Counted from the first letter of the stretch, positions 47,077 through 55,372 are shown. The stretch is DNA of 64,000 nucleotides from Bacillus mycoides (GCF_018742245.1 NZ_CP036132.1:3281001-3345000), one strand, 5' to 3'. Made by a program: numbers and translations. Notes: generated by a model from the letters alone, not told the origin.

Positions 47077-48929
47077 TTATGCTTCACCCGATCCATCTCT
47101 TCACTACGTTTCGCGCTATTCCACTTTGACATATCTCCTACAAGATATCCTGTTATGCGGCGAATTCTTTCTATTTCATTCTCATCTTTATTTCCGCAGC
47201 TCGGACATTCATTCCCGATAATGCCATGATAACTACAACACTTACAACGATCGACAGGATGGTTAATTGAGCCGTACCCTACTCCGTACTGCGCCATCGC
47301 TTGTACAATTTGCTTTAACGCCTTTTGATTATGCACAGCTGCACCATCTAGTTCAATGTACGTAATATGTCCGCCATTACAAAGAGCGTGAAACGGTCCT
47401 TCTAATCGGATTTTATCTATCGCTTGAATATTGTAATACACCGGTACATGGAACGAATTTGTATAATAATTATGATTTGTCACACCGCTAATTTCACCAA
47501 ATTCTTCTCTATCTTTCTTCACAAACTTTCCTGATAACCCTTCTGCTGGCGTTGCAATTACGGAGAAATTGAGTTGATGTTCTTCCGTAGCCTTATCCAT
47601 TCTCTTCCTCATAAAGGAAATGATTTCATATCCAAGCTTCCACGATTCTTCATTTTCTCCATGGTGCTTTCCTGTTAACGCTACTAAACATTCTGCAAGA
47701 CCGATAAACCCAAGACTTAACGTCCCTTGTTTTAAAATCGGCGCCACAGCATCTTCAGGTTGTAACGTTTCTCCGCCACGCCATACACCTTGTGAATATA
47801 AGAACTGAAAATCTCTTGCTCTCTTTGTACATTGATAAGCAAATCTCTCTAATAATTGCTTAACGCCTAAATCTAAGTAGTAACTTAGCGCTTCAAAAAA
47901 TGCTTCTTTTGAACCACTAATTAGCGCTAATTTCACTAAATTAATAGAAGTAAACGATAAATTCCCTCTTCCAATTGCTGTTTCTTCCCCATGTATATTA
48001 GACATAACACGAGTACGACATCCCATATAACATACTTCACTTTCAGGTCGACCATCATAATGCACAGCATTAAACGGGGCATCTAAAAACGAAAAGTTAG
48101 GGAATAATCGCTCAACTGTCGTTTCTAACGCTAATTCAAATAAATCATAGTTCGGATCACACTCTTCAAAGTTTACGCCTTTTTTCATTTTGAAAATTTG
48201 AATAGGAAAAATCGGTGTTTCCCCTTTACCAAGTCCAGCTTGCGTCGCTTTTAAAAGTTGCTTAATTAAAAGCCGTCCCTCTTTCGATGTATCTGTTCCG
48301 TAGTTAATAGAAATAAACGGTACTTGGCCCCCGCCCCTACTATGCATACTATTTGAATTATGAACGAAAGCCTCACACGCCTGATACGTATCATTTTCTG
48401 TTTCTTTCCATGCAAATTCCTCTATTTGTTCTTTCGTAAGCGGATATGACTGCAATCGTTTTTTATGTCTCTCTACTGTTTTTCTCACATATGGAGCTAA
48501 ATCAATATCAAAGAGTGCAAACGATTGACCACCGTGCTGCATATTTTGATTCGCCTGAAAAATAATTGAAGAAAGCGCCAACGCACTTTTAATATCTTGC
48601 GGTTGTCTCATATGTCCATGTCCAGTATGGAAACCGTCAGCAAGCATTTGCGCTAACGGAATTTGCGAACAAGTCGTCGTTCCTGTTGCATAAAAATCTA
48701 AATCATGTGGATATAATATATTTTGATCTATCGCTTTTTTCACTTGATCTGATAGTAAATTTGCTACAGCATAATACTTTGCACTCTCAGATGCGAACGT
48801 TCCCATTACTCCCATTGGAGATCGTCCATCTACATTTGCATTTTCCTGCATTAAATCTTGTTCATTACCGTGAATAATTGTCTCAAATACTTTCATTAAT
48901 CCTTCTCCACGTACATTTTGTTTCAACAT
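47073..48929 (-). CDS. nrdD: Anaerobic ribonucleoside-triphosphate reductase
   Basis: Class III reductase making dNTPs without oxygen, 618 residues. The C-terminus has the four-cysteine zinc site (CKCC ... CPSC) and the glycyl radical motif RRITGYLVG. The N-terminus has no ATP-cone domain, so the protein is shorter than the E. coli enzyme (712 residues). Two starts look equally good: ATG 48929 (GGAGGG 7 nt upstream) and ATG 48896 (GGAGAAGG 5 nt upstream). Candidate NrdR boxes lie just upstream. Confidence 0.94.
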   Translation of the reverse strand: MLKQNVRGEGLMKVFETIIHGNEQDLMQENANVDGRSPMGVMGTFASESAKYYAVANLLSDQVKKAIDQNILYPHDLDFYATGTTTCSQIPLAQMLADGFHTGHGHMRQPQDIKSALALSSIIFQANQNMQHGGQSFALFDIDLAPYVRKTVERHKKRLQSYPLTKEQIEEFAWKETENDTYQACEAFVHNSNSMHSRGGGQVPFISINYGTDTSKEGRLLIKQLLKATQAGLGKGETPIFPIQIFKMKKGVNFEECDPNYDLFELALETTVERLFPNFSFLDAPFNAVHYDGRPESEVCYMGCRTRVMSNIHGEETAIGRGNLSFTSINLVKLALISGSKEAFFEALSYYLDLGVKQLLERFAYQCTKRARDFQFLYSQGVWRGGETLQPEDAVAPILKQGTLSLGFIGLAECLVALTGKHHGENEESWKLGYEIISFMRKRMDKATEEHQLNFSVIATPAEGLSGKFVKKDREEFGEISGVTNHNYYTNSFHVPVYYNIQAIDKIRLEGPFHALCNGGHITYIELDGAAVHNQKALKQIVQAMAQYGVGYGSINHPVDRCKCCSYHGIIGNECPSCGNKDENEIERIRRITGYLVGDMSKWNSAKRSEEMDRVKHK

Positions 48930-48941
48930 TCATAACCCTCC

Positions 48942-48988
48942 ACCAACATGTTGTTGTCTTTTGATTAAAATCATACAACATATAGTTC
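48942..48988. promoter_or_regulatory. Pair of candidate NrdR boxes upstream of nrdD
   Basis: Core CAACATATAG (48976-48985) fits the NrdR consensus core CWATATATWG at nine of ten positions; a weaker core CAACATGTTG (48944-48953) lies 32 bp away, three helical turns, the spacing usual for NrdR pairs. Confidence 0.55.
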
Positions 48989-49154
48989 TTCTGTTCCTGT
49001 GAAAAATGTAACATTCCTGTGAAAGTTTTTTTAAAAATTAATGACTTTTTCATTTGTAAAAAAGAAATGTGCTCTTTACAAATGTATGGTACAATATACG
49101 GGAAAAACTCTTTTTACCCTTTATCAACACATTTGTATAAAGGAGACTGAACTC

Positions 49155-49751
49155 ATGATTATTACATATCTTTTATTTATCGTTGCCTATCTACTCGGTT
49201 CGATTCCATTTGCATTAGTCGTTGGAAAAATCGGTTATGGAATCGACATTCGTGAGCATGGAAGCGGTAATCTAGGCGGAACTAATACATTCCGTACGTT
49301 AGGGAAAAAAGCAGGTTTTATCGTAACAATTGCTGACATTTTAAAAGGTACATTAGCAACAGGTCTACCGATTATTTTCGGGTCAGATATTCACCCACTA
49401 TGGTTTGGATTAGCCGCTGTTCTTGGACATGTCTATCCGATCTTCGCAAAATTCCGTGGGGGGAAAGCAGTTGCAACTTCTGCTGGGGTATTATTATGCT
49501 ATTCACCAGTTGTTTTTGCAATATTAGCTGTTGTCTTTTTCAGCCTTTTATTTACAACAAGATACGTATCACTTTCTTCTATGATAACAGCTGTCGTTGC
49601 TGTTATTGCATCCATTGTTAGCGGGGATAAAATCTTCATTATTGCGATGTGTTTATTAGCAGGTATGGTTATTTATAAACACCGTGCAAATATCGGACGA
49701 ATTATAAATAAAACTGAACCAAAAGCAAACTTTTCAAAAAAGCAAAAATAA
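49155..49751 (+). CDS. plsY: Glycerol-3-phosphate acyltransferase PlsY
   Basis: Integral membrane enzyme that transfers the acyl group of acyl-phosphate to glycerol-3-phosphate, the first step of phospholipid synthesis. The 198-residue protein has five hydrophobic segments and the three PlsY loops: [27 protein letters not shown] and [18 protein letters not shown]. The ATG at 49155 has AGGAG 9 nt upstream, preferred to 49041. It is placed between nrdD (divergent) and a HesB-like gene. Confidence 0.94.
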   Translation: MIITYLLFIVAYLLGSIPFALVVGKIGYGIDIREHGSGNLGGTNTFRTLGKKAGFIVTIADILKGTLATGLPIIFGSDIHPLWFGLAAVLGHVYPIFAKFRGGKAVATSAGVLLCYSPVVFAILAVVFFSLLFTTRYVSLSSMITAVVAVIASIVSGDKIFIIAMCLLAGMVIYKHRANIGRIINKTEPKANFSKKQK

Positions 49752-49766
49752 GATCGTAACCCACAT

Positions 49767-49820
49767 AACGCAAAAAGAAAACGTGAAGCATATTAATAGC
49801 GTCTTTTTGCGTTATTTTTT
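49767..49820 (+). terminator. Terminator of plsY
   Basis: AACGCAAAAAG pairs with CTTTTTGCGTT around a 25-nt loop, followed by ATTTTTT. Confidence 0.7.
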
Positions 49821-49859
49821 ATACTTAAGAAAAAGCAACATAATTTGGAGGAACTATAC

Positions 49860-50150
49860 ATGAATCTTTCCGTAACAAAAGAAGCAGCACAATGGTATAA
49901 AAATGAATTAAACTTACAATCGGGTGAAACACTACGCCTTTTCGTACAATACGGCGGTTGCAGTACTGTGCAAAAAGGACTTTCTTTAGGTATTCGTAAA
50001 GATGACCCTGCACATCCTGCTGTTCAAACTCAAGAAGAAGGTATTAACTTCTTTATTGAAGGCGATGATGAGTGGTTCTTCGATGGACATAATTTATCTG
50101 TTACACTTAACGACGGTGATGATTTCCCTCAATTTAATTATGAAAAATAA
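49860..50150 (+). CDS. yneR: HesB-like / YneR family protein
   Basis: A 96-residue protein with the HesB/IscA-like fold (LSVTKEAAQWYKNELNL, then LRLFVQYGGCSTVQKGLSLG). Only one cysteine lies in the first loop, and the usual C-terminal CxC pair of A-type carriers is missing, so it is probably not a classical Fe-S carrier. Upstream GGAGGA lies 7 nt before the ATG. In B. subtilis yneR is next to plsY, as here. Confidence 0.85.
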   Translation: MNLSVTKEAAQWYKNELNLQSGETLRLFVQYGGCSTVQKGLSLGIRKDDPAHPAVQTQEEGINFFIEGDDEWFFDGHNLSVTLNDGDDFPQFNYEK

Positions 50151-50179
50151 AAAAAGCGTGGCTTCTGCCACGCTTTTTT
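50149..50179. terminator. Bidirectional terminator, yneR / yneP
   Basis: AAAAAAGCGTGGC pairs with GCCACGCTTTTTT around a 4-nt loop. Confidence 0.85.
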
Positions 50180-50597
50180 ATTTCTTTTTAATTTCCTCAT
50201 ATTTCGCATACCACTCAGGATATAATTTTTTAAATGATACAGGGCGGAACCCTTCTTTTTTCGCACAAATATTCGTTGTACTTGCAGTAATGCAAAGCTC
50301 ACCATCACCGTTATATATTTCATAACCATATACAACACGAAGCGGGCTCACAGTATCAATCCACGTTTTCACAATTGCTTTTTCTCCGTAACGCATCGCT
50401 TTACGATATGAAATTTGCAAGTCTAATACAGGAGAAATAATTCCCTCTTTCTCCATTTCAACATATGAAAATCCTAATTCTTGTATAAGTTTAGTGCGCC
50501 CAAGTTCCAGCCACACTAAATAGTTTGAATGGTAAACAACACCCATCTGGTCTGTTTCCGCATAGCGGATTTCAACTTCATATTCTGCTACAAACAT
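50178..50597 (-). CDS. yneP: Acyl-CoA thioesterase (YneP, hotdog fold)
   Basis: Hydrolyses acyl-CoA thioesters; 139-residue 4-hydroxybenzoyl-CoA thioesterase-type hotdog protein. The signature EIRYAETDQMGVVYHSNYLVWLE carries the catalytic Asp (read as ETDQMGVVYH, about residues 14-23). The ATG at 50597 is preferred because the protein then begins MFVAEYEVEIRYAETD; GAAGG lies 10 nt upstream. A B. subtilis counterpart sits at the same place near plsY. Confidence 0.88.
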   Translation of the reverse strand: MFVAEYEVEIRYAETDQMGVVYHSNYLVWLELGRTKLIQELGFSYVEMEKEGIISPVLDLQISYRKAMRYGEKAIVKTWIDTVSPLRVVYGYEIYNGDGELCITASTTNICAKKEGFRPVSFKKLYPEWYAKYEEIKKK

Positions 50598-50706
50598 TTC
50601 TATTCGCCTTCTTTCACTTCTGCTACCTTGCATACATTTAATCATAATACAGTGGAATCAAAAATAAAATAAAAACAGTGAATCTTTTACCGAAAGGGGC
50701 AAACAC

Positions 50707-51999
50707 ATGATTCAAATTGTAACTGTTCGTAGCGGTGATAGTGTTTATAGTTTAGCATCAAAATATGGATCTACACCTGAAGAAATTGTAAAAGACAATG
50801 GACTAAACCCAGCCGAAACACTCGTTGTTGGTCAGGCACTTATCGTTAATACAAAAGGCAATAACTATTATGTACAGCCTGGTGACAGCCTTTATCGAAT
50901 TTCTCAAACATATAGTGTTCCTCTCGCCAGTTTAGCTAAAGTTAATAACCTTTCATTAAAATCTATTCTTCATGTCGGACAACAATTATATATACCGAAA
51001 GGAACAAAACGAGCAGTAGAATCCATCGCTTATTTACAACCTTCAACAATACCGATCAAAGAAAGTTTAGTAAATGCTACACGTGCTATTAATCCATTTT
51101 TAACATATTTAGCCTACTTCAGCTTTGAAGCAAAACGAGACGGCACTTTAAAAGAACCTACAGAAACAGCTAAAATCGCTAATATTGCAACGCAAGGGAA
51201 AACCATCCCTATGCTCGTTATTACAAATATTGAAAATGGAAATTTCAGTACCGAACTGGCATCTGTTTTTTTACGCGACGCAATGATTCAAAACAAATTT
51301 ATTACAAACATTTTGCAAACAGCTGAAAAATACGGTATGCGAGACATTCATTTTGATTTCGAAAATGTAGCTCCTGAAGATCGCGAAGCATATAATCGTT
51401 TTTTACGAAATGTAAAAACACGCTTACCTAGCGGGTACACATTAAGTACAACGCTTGTACCGAAAACAAGTTCCAATCAAAAAGGGAAATTTTTTGAAGC
51501 TCATGATTATAAAGCACAAGGACAAATTGTTGATTTCGTCGTCATTATGACATACGACTGGGGTTGGCAAGGCGGACCACCGATGGCGATTTCTCCTATT
51601 GGTCCCGTGAAAGAGGTACTTCAATATGCAAAATCTCAAATGCCACCACAAAAAATTATGATGGGTCAAAATTTATACGGTTTCGATTGGAAACTGCCGT
51701 TCAAACAAGGAAATCCACCAGCAAAAGCAATTAGCTCTGTTGCAGCTGTTGCACTAGCTCGTAAATACAATGTTCCTATTCGCTATGATTTCACGGCTCA
51801 AGCTCCTCATTTCAATTACTTTGACGAAAACGGCGTACAACACGAAGTTTGGTTTGAAGATTCACGGTCCGTTCAAAGTAAATTTAATTTAATGAAAGAA
51901 CAAGGAATAGGCGGCATCAGCTATTGGAAGATTGGTCTACCATTCCCACAAAATTGGCGTTTACTCGTCGAAAACTTTACAATCACGAAAAAAGGCTGA
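50707..51999 (+). CDS. sleL: Spore cortex-lytic N-acetylglucosaminidase SleL
   Basis: Germination enzyme that degrades cortex fragments to small muropeptides. The 430-residue protein has two N-terminal LysM repeats (VRSGDSVYSLASKYGSTPEE and VQPGDSLYRISQTYSVPLAS), then a GH18 domain with the catalytic DIHFDFENV motif (about residues 216-224). There is no signal peptide, as expected for a protein made in the mother cell or forespore. This matches the 430-residue SleL/YaaH of B. cereus and B. anthracis. An AAAGGGGC site lies before the ATG. Confidence 0.95.
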   Translation: MIQIVTVRSGDSVYSLASKYGSTPEEIVKDNGLNPAETLVVGQALIVNTKGNNYYVQPGDSLYRISQTYSVPLASLAKVNNLSLKSILHVGQQLYIPKGTKRAVESIAYLQPSTIPIKESLVNATRAINPFLTYLAYFSFEAKRDGTLKEPTETAKIANIATQGKTIPMLVITNIENGNFSTELASVFLRDAMIQNKFITNILQTAEKYGMRDIHFDFENVAPEDREAYNRFLRNVKTRLPSGYTLSTTLVPKTSSNQKGKFFEAHDYKAQGQIVDFVVIMTYDWGWQGGPPMAISPIGPVKEVLQYAKSQMPPQKIMMGQNLYGFDWKLPFKQGNPPAKAISSVAAVALARKYNVPIRYDFTAQAPHFNYFDENGVQHEVWFEDSRSVQSKFNLMKEQGIGGISYWKIGLPFPQNWRLLVENFTITKKG

Positions 52000-52018
52000 C
52001 GAAAGTCAGCCCTTTTTT
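51988..52018 (+). terminator. Terminator of sleL
   Basis: AAAAAAGGCTGAC pairs with GTCAGCCCTTTTTT around GAAA; the sleL stop codon is inside the stem. Confidence 0.85.
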
Positions 52019-52085
52019 CATATCCCTGTTAAAAATATATCTTTAATTCCCTCACAAAAAAGAAGAATGATAACATTCTCCTTTT

Positions 52086-52220
52086 TTAACCGTTATCAAC
52101 AATCGGTTGCTTACCAGTTTGGTCTTGCATTTGCTTTCCTTTATTCCCACCAGCTTTTTTCGATTGTGTTCCAATTTGATTTGGTGCAAAGTCTTTTGAA
52201 TTCTTTTTCGGATTACCCAT
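52086..52220 (-). CDS. sspN: Small acid-soluble spore protein N
   Basis: A 44-residue minor SASP, beginning [20 protein letters not shown] and ending KQPIVDNG. This follows the SspN pattern (MGNxKK, APxxxGTxxxK, GKxMxDxxGxxPI). AAGGAGG lies 8 nt before the ATG. A sigma-G-like promoter, TGAATA-17-GATACTA, lies just upstream, overlapping the end of the fbpB-like gene, so the mRNA would have a leader of only about 14 nt. Confidence 0.88.
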   Translation of the reverse strand: MGNPKKNSKDFAPNQIGTQSKKAGGNKGKQMQDQTGKQPIVDNG

Positions 52221-52232
52221 TACTATCGCCTC

Positions 52233-52261
52233 CTTAACACTAGTATCGTACTAGTGTTAAG
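52233..52261. promoter_or_regulatory. Perfect 12-bp palindrome over the sspN -10 box
   Basis: CTTAACACTAGT and ACTAGTGTTAAG flank 5 bp. It covers the -10 region and adjoins the sspN Shine-Dalgarno sequence; no T-run follows, so it is not a standard terminator. Confidence 0.65.
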
Positions 52262-52270
52262 AATTATTCA
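52241..52270 (-). promoter_or_regulatory. Sigma-G-type promoter of sspN
   Basis: Minus strand TGAATA (52270-52265), 17-bp spacer, GATACTA (52247-52241), matching the sigma-G consensus TGMATA / CATWMTA except for one base. The -35 overlaps the stop codon of the upstream gene. Confidence 0.65.
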
Positions 52271-52407
52271 GCCTGCTTAAAAAGTTTCATTGCATAACGT
52301 TTTTCAATACGTTCTTCAATTCGATCGATTGCATCACGATCGCTTAATAATTGTTGTTTATTTTCATTTACAAGTTCTTCAAACGATTTGCGGCGACTTC
52401 TTCTCAT
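52264..52407 (-). CDS. FbpB-like small basic protein
   Basis: A 47-residue basic protein, MRRSRRKSFEELVNENKQQL then LSDRDAIDRIEERIEKRYA. The R-rich start and (S)FEELVxxNKxxLLxD..xxxxIExRxExR pattern are those of Fur-regulated basic proteins (FbpB family), which in B. subtilis assist the FsrA small RNA in iron sparing. AAAGGGTGA lies 6 nt before the ATG. I found no convincing Fur box upstream. It is co-directional with sspN. Confidence 0.75.
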   Translation of the reverse strand: MRRSRRKSFEELVNENKQQLLSDRDAIDRIEERIEKRYAMKLFKQAE

Positions 52408-52501
52408 GTTGCTCACCCTTTCTCCTTCGCTTCATTACTACATAGTATGAGCAAATGAAAAACTCTTTAATCAGATTTGCAAGAAAATTTTATGTTTTAA
52501 C

Positions 52502-52534
52502 AAAAAAAACCCATACGCAAATATTACGCACGGG
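52502..52534 (-). terminator. Terminator of the exonuclease gene
   Basis: On the minus strand CCCGTGCGT pairs, partly by wobble, with TGCGTATGGG and is followed by eight T residues. Confidence 0.6.
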
Positions 52535-52540
52535 ATGTTT

Positions 52541-53488
52541 TTACATCATTATATTTAAATATTTTTTAATTTCTTCCTCAGCATCTTCTTCATTCACTCT
52601 ATATTCATGCAGTGCTCGCAATACAGAATCGTATTCTTCTAAAATGTAGCTCTCTAGCTTCAAAATGTCCTCTACACTGTCAATCATAATTCTCGTGTTG
52701 CCAATCTCACTTTTCAATGCTGCCTCACACGTTAAGCTCGTACAAATACCGATTACATCGTCTTCCATTTTTTCTGTTAACACATATTTCTTTCGCCCGT
52801 TTACCTTCATCCTAATAATTGGGTAAAAAGCTTTTATATCTAAATAGCTCCCGACATTCATACAGCGAATCCATTCAATATCACGTTTATTTCGCATAAG
52901 AATTTCTTTTACTGCTTCGTATGCTACCGTTTCATCAAGTACTTCTTTCTGCACTTTTCTTTTTCCTTCTTCTTCAATAGATGCACATTTTTGATAAACA
53001 GCTGCACACGTAATACAGTCGTCAAATGCATTATGAGAACTTAGACGAATTCCAAGCATTCGCTTTAACGTCTCAAGTTTATGATTAGGTGCGTACTTCA
53101 TATATTTTTTTGCTAAAAACACAGTGTCAATCACCTTATTTTTAGGTTCAGGAAGCCCAAGCATATTTACATTACTTTTCAAAAAGCGCATGTCAAAAGA
53201 AGCATTATGAGCCACAATAACATTTGTATGTAAAAATGCTAAAAATAAAGGTAATACTTCTTCAATTGTCGGTGCGTCTGAAACACGATAATTTGTAATG
53301 CCTGTTAAACTCGTAATCCGGCTCGGAATTGGCCGCTCTGGATTCACATACGAAACAAATTGATCTACTAGTTCATGATTGCGATATTTCACTGCCGCTA
53401 CTTGAATAATTTTATCATTATAAGGGTTAAATCCTGTTGTTTCAAAATCAATTACAACATAATCTAACGGTAAGGATACATTCCCCAC
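52541..53488 (-). CDS. DnaQ-like 3'-5' exonuclease
   Basis: DEDDh-family exonuclease of 315 residues. ExoI is VIDFETTGFNP (about residues 13-23), ExoII is VAHNASFDMRFL (about 92-103) and ExoIII is SSHNAFDDCIT (about 151-161), all catalytic acids present. A C-terminal half of ~140 residues has no recognised domain. The GTG at 53488 follows AAAGGAGTG by 7 nt and gives MGNVSLPLDYVVIDFETTG; the GTG at 53497 is too close to that site. It could be a DNA or RNA trimming enzyme; the linked domain is unassigned. A bcr1 element lies 38 bp upstream. Confidence 0.85.
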   Translation of the reverse strand: MGNVSLPLDYVVIDFETTGFNPYNDKIIQVAAVKYRNHELVDQFVSYVNPERPIPSRITSLTGITNYRVSDAPTIEEVLPLFLAFLHTNVIVAHNASFDMRFLKSNVNMLGLPEPKNKVIDTVFLAKKYMKYAPNHKLETLKRMLGIRLSSHNAFDDCITCAAVYQKCASIEEEGKRKVQKEVLDETVAYEAVKEILMRNKRDIEWIRCMNVGSYLDIKAFYPIIRMKVNGRKKYVLTEKMEDDVIGICTSLTCEAALKSEIGNTRIMIDSVEDILKLESYILEEYDSVLRALHEYRVNEEDAEEEIKKYLNIMM

Positions 53489-53525
53489 TCTACACACTCC
53501 TTTATCTCTAAACGTTTATATTTCT

Positions 53526-53684
53526 TTCACCCCGCTATTTGCGGGCAGTAAGACTCTCACCTCAAAATTCAGCTGTAAAGCAAAAAGGTTTAGTGGGAGA
53601 TCAACTGCCCGTAAATGCCCGATTGGTGCGGGCTAATAATCAGCAGGGGATGGACACCCCCCACTGATTAAAGTTTCACTTTAT
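53526..53684 (-). repeat. bcr1 repeat, copy 4
   Basis: A 159-bp copy in reverse orientation, ending in TTTAT (53680-53684); the other end is degenerate (TTCAC before the CCCGC...GCGGG hairpin). It lies just upstream of the exonuclease gene in the same relative orientation as copies 1 and 3. Confidence 0.87.
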
Positions 53685-53717
53685 CATATCACGAAGTTAT
53701 TACTCCATGAAAAAGAA

Positions 53718-53750
53718 AAGGCAGAAATAGCCACTTCCCATCTCTGCCTT
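53718..53750 (-). terminator. Terminator of the ResA-like gene
   Basis: AAGGCAGA pairs with TCTGCCTT, followed by TTCTTTTTC on the minus strand. Confidence 0.75.
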
Positions 53751-53758
53751 CTCACTTA

Positions 53759-54334
53759 TTATTTTAATTTCTCAATCCGTTTTTCCATCTCTTTTTGTGT
53801 CATTGGTCCAATAAACTTATCTTGAATGACTCCTTTTGTATCTATAAAATAAGAAGTTGGAATCGTAATTACTTTATACGCTGTTGTCACATCAATGTTC
53901 TTGTCCAATAAAATAGGAAAAGTAATTCCTTTTTCCTTCGCAAAGTTGCTTACCTTTTCTTCTCCCCCACCTTTTTCTGAAGGAGTATAATTTATTGCTA
54001 AAATTTCTACGTTTTCTTTATGCTCTTTATAAAAGGTCTCCATATCAGGCATTTCTTTCTGACATGGGCCGCACCACGTTGCCCAAAAGTTTAAAATCAC
54101 TTTCTTTCCTTTTAAATCTGATAACTTTACATTCGTTCCATCTAACTTCGTTAATTCAAAATCAGGTGCATTCTTTCCTATTTCAATACCATTCCTTGCA
54201 ATCATCTCTTTCATAGCAGCTTCACTTTTTTCTTGCTTCCCTTGTACTACTTGATCTTTTTTACCAAACTGATCATAAGCTGCATATCCCGCTAAACAAA
54301 GTAACACTACAATAATCGTAAGCTTCCGCCACAT
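53759..54334 (-). CDS. ResA-like membrane-tethered thiol-disulfide oxidoreductase
   Basis: A 191-residue thioredoxin-fold protein anchored outside the membrane by an N-terminal helix (residues 4-22). The active site is WATWCGPCQKEMPDM (CxxC at about 90-93), and the TlpA/ResA pattern (APDFELTKLDGTNVKLSDLKGK, split as APDFELTKLDGT and LSDLKGK) is clear. A probable counterpart is B. subtilis YneN, which also lies next to citB. It could reduce disulfides in cytochrome or spore-envelope proteins. Confidence 0.88.
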   Translation of the reverse strand: MWRKLTIIVVLLCLAGYAAYDQFGKKDQVVQGKQEKSEAAMKEMIARNGIEIGKNAPDFELTKLDGTNVKLSDLKGKKVILNFWATWCGPCQKEMPDMETFYKEHKENVEILAINYTPSEKGGGEEKVSNFAKEKGITFPILLDKNIDVTTAYKVITIPTSYFIDTKGVIQDKFIGPMTQKEMEKRIEKLK

Positions 54335-54462
54335 TTTATATCACCCTAACGTGTTTATCTTCTTATAACATAATCATCAAAATACTATATACCTTATTTT
54401 AGCTTATACGGACAAGCTTGGAAATATTCACATTCGAAATAGTCGGAATATTTTTAACTAAG

Positions 54463-54792
54463 ATGAAATATTTTCCTTTTTATCATATAATTAGAAAAAC
54501 ATATACAAACTGCGAGGTGATATGTATTTTACAATTACTTATCAACCCTTTTTCTTTTGTTTTCTTCACTTTACCATTACTATGTATTTCTTTTAGCGGC
54601 TTACTATACAAATTCAAATGGGCTGCAATTATTATTTCTTTTACTGTTCCACTTATATTTTTCATTATCGTCTCTGGATTCGATATACACCTAGCTTTAC
54701 AAAACTTAGACGCTTGGATTATTTATAGTGCTATTTATTCTGTACTTTCCTACATAACAGCAGCGCTAATACGAAGAAAACTGCACATGTAG
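54463..54792 (+). CDS. Small multi-span membrane protein, start uncertain
   Basis: An AT-rich ORF encoding three hydrophobic segments (SFVFFTLPLLCISFSGLL, AAIIISFTVPLIFFIIVSGF, WIIYSAIYSVLSYITAALI) and a basic end, RRKLHM. I give the ATG at 54463, but the only good ribosome-binding site, GAGGTGAT at 54514-54521, points to an ATT at 54526, giving about 88 residues. It is followed by two more small membrane-protein genes in the same direction. Function unknown; no family recognised. Confidence 0.5.
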   Translation: MKYFPFYHIIRKTYTNCEVICILQLLINPFSFVFFTLPLLCISFSGLLYKFKWAAIIISFTVPLIFFIIVSGFDIHLALQNLDAWIIYSAIYSVLSYITAALIRRKLHM

Positions 54793-54815
54793 TGCTTTCA
54801 AAAAGGGGGATTTTT

Positions 54816-55028
54816 ATGAATTTATTTGAAAAAATACTATTATATATTCTTAGTTTTATATTTTCCCCAATCGGGATTATCACTTGGATCATCTCGCTCT
54901 TCAGTAAAGATCCTGAAAAAAAGCAAGTTGGACGTATTTGTCTCTATATCGCTTTAATCTCATTTATTCTTTTAGCTGGTCTCGGTCTTCTTAGTTTCTT
55001 CACGATGACTACCACTACTATACAATAG
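54816..55028 (+). CDS. Small two-span membrane protein
   Basis: A 70-residue protein, MNLFEKILLYILSFIFSPIG followed by a short cytoplasmic loop (SKDPEKKQVGR) and a second hydrophobic segment ending FFTMTTTTIQ. AGGGGG lies 6 nt before the ATG. It is the second gene of a three-gene cluster of small membrane proteins. No family recognised. Confidence 0.65.
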   Translation: MNLFEKILLYILSFIFSPIGIITWIISLFSKDPEKKQVGRICLYIALISFILLAGLGLLSFFTMTTTTIQ

Positions 55029-55048
55029 TTACAGAAAGGATGATTATT

Positions 55049-55372
55049 TTGGGAGAACACCCTATTATTAAAGAACTTCGCTATATACGAATATATTTAG
55101 TTGTTTTAGTAATCGTTCTTTTATTTTTCAACGGTGAAAGAGTCACTGAAATTTCTACAAATCACGATTCCATAGAAAATATTCCCACCAGTAATATGAC
55201 TCAGATTGCTGAAAATACGTTTGCTATTCAAGAATATAATCCATCACTAAGTAGCGAACGTACAGTCAAGATTTTCAATTATAATCCGGATACAAATCAA
55301 CTTACTCTATTCAAAGAGTTTAGTACTAACGATCCTGAGTCTTATACGTATCAACTTAATAAGAGTGAATAA
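55049..55372 (+). CDS. Hypothetical protein with N-terminal membrane anchor
   Basis: A 107-residue protein: a short cytoplasmic start, one hydrophobic segment (IRIYLVVLVIVLLFF, about residues 15-29) and a soluble, mostly polar outer domain. The TTG at 55049 is preferred since AAAGGA lies 8 nt upstream; the ATG at 55040 is only 1 nt from that site. It is the last gene of the cluster, ending at a bidirectional terminator. Confidence 0.6.
   Translation: MGEHPIIKELRYIRIYLVVLVIVLLFFNGERVTEISTNHDSIENIPTSNMTQIAENTFAIQEYNPSLSSERTVKIFNYNPDTNQLTLFKEFSTNDPESYTYQLNKSE

Noticed and set aside
52408..52460. Fur box upstream of the FbpB-like gene
   Set aside because: The sequence AATGAAAAACTCTTTAATCA resembles a Fur box only weakly and lacks its symmetry.
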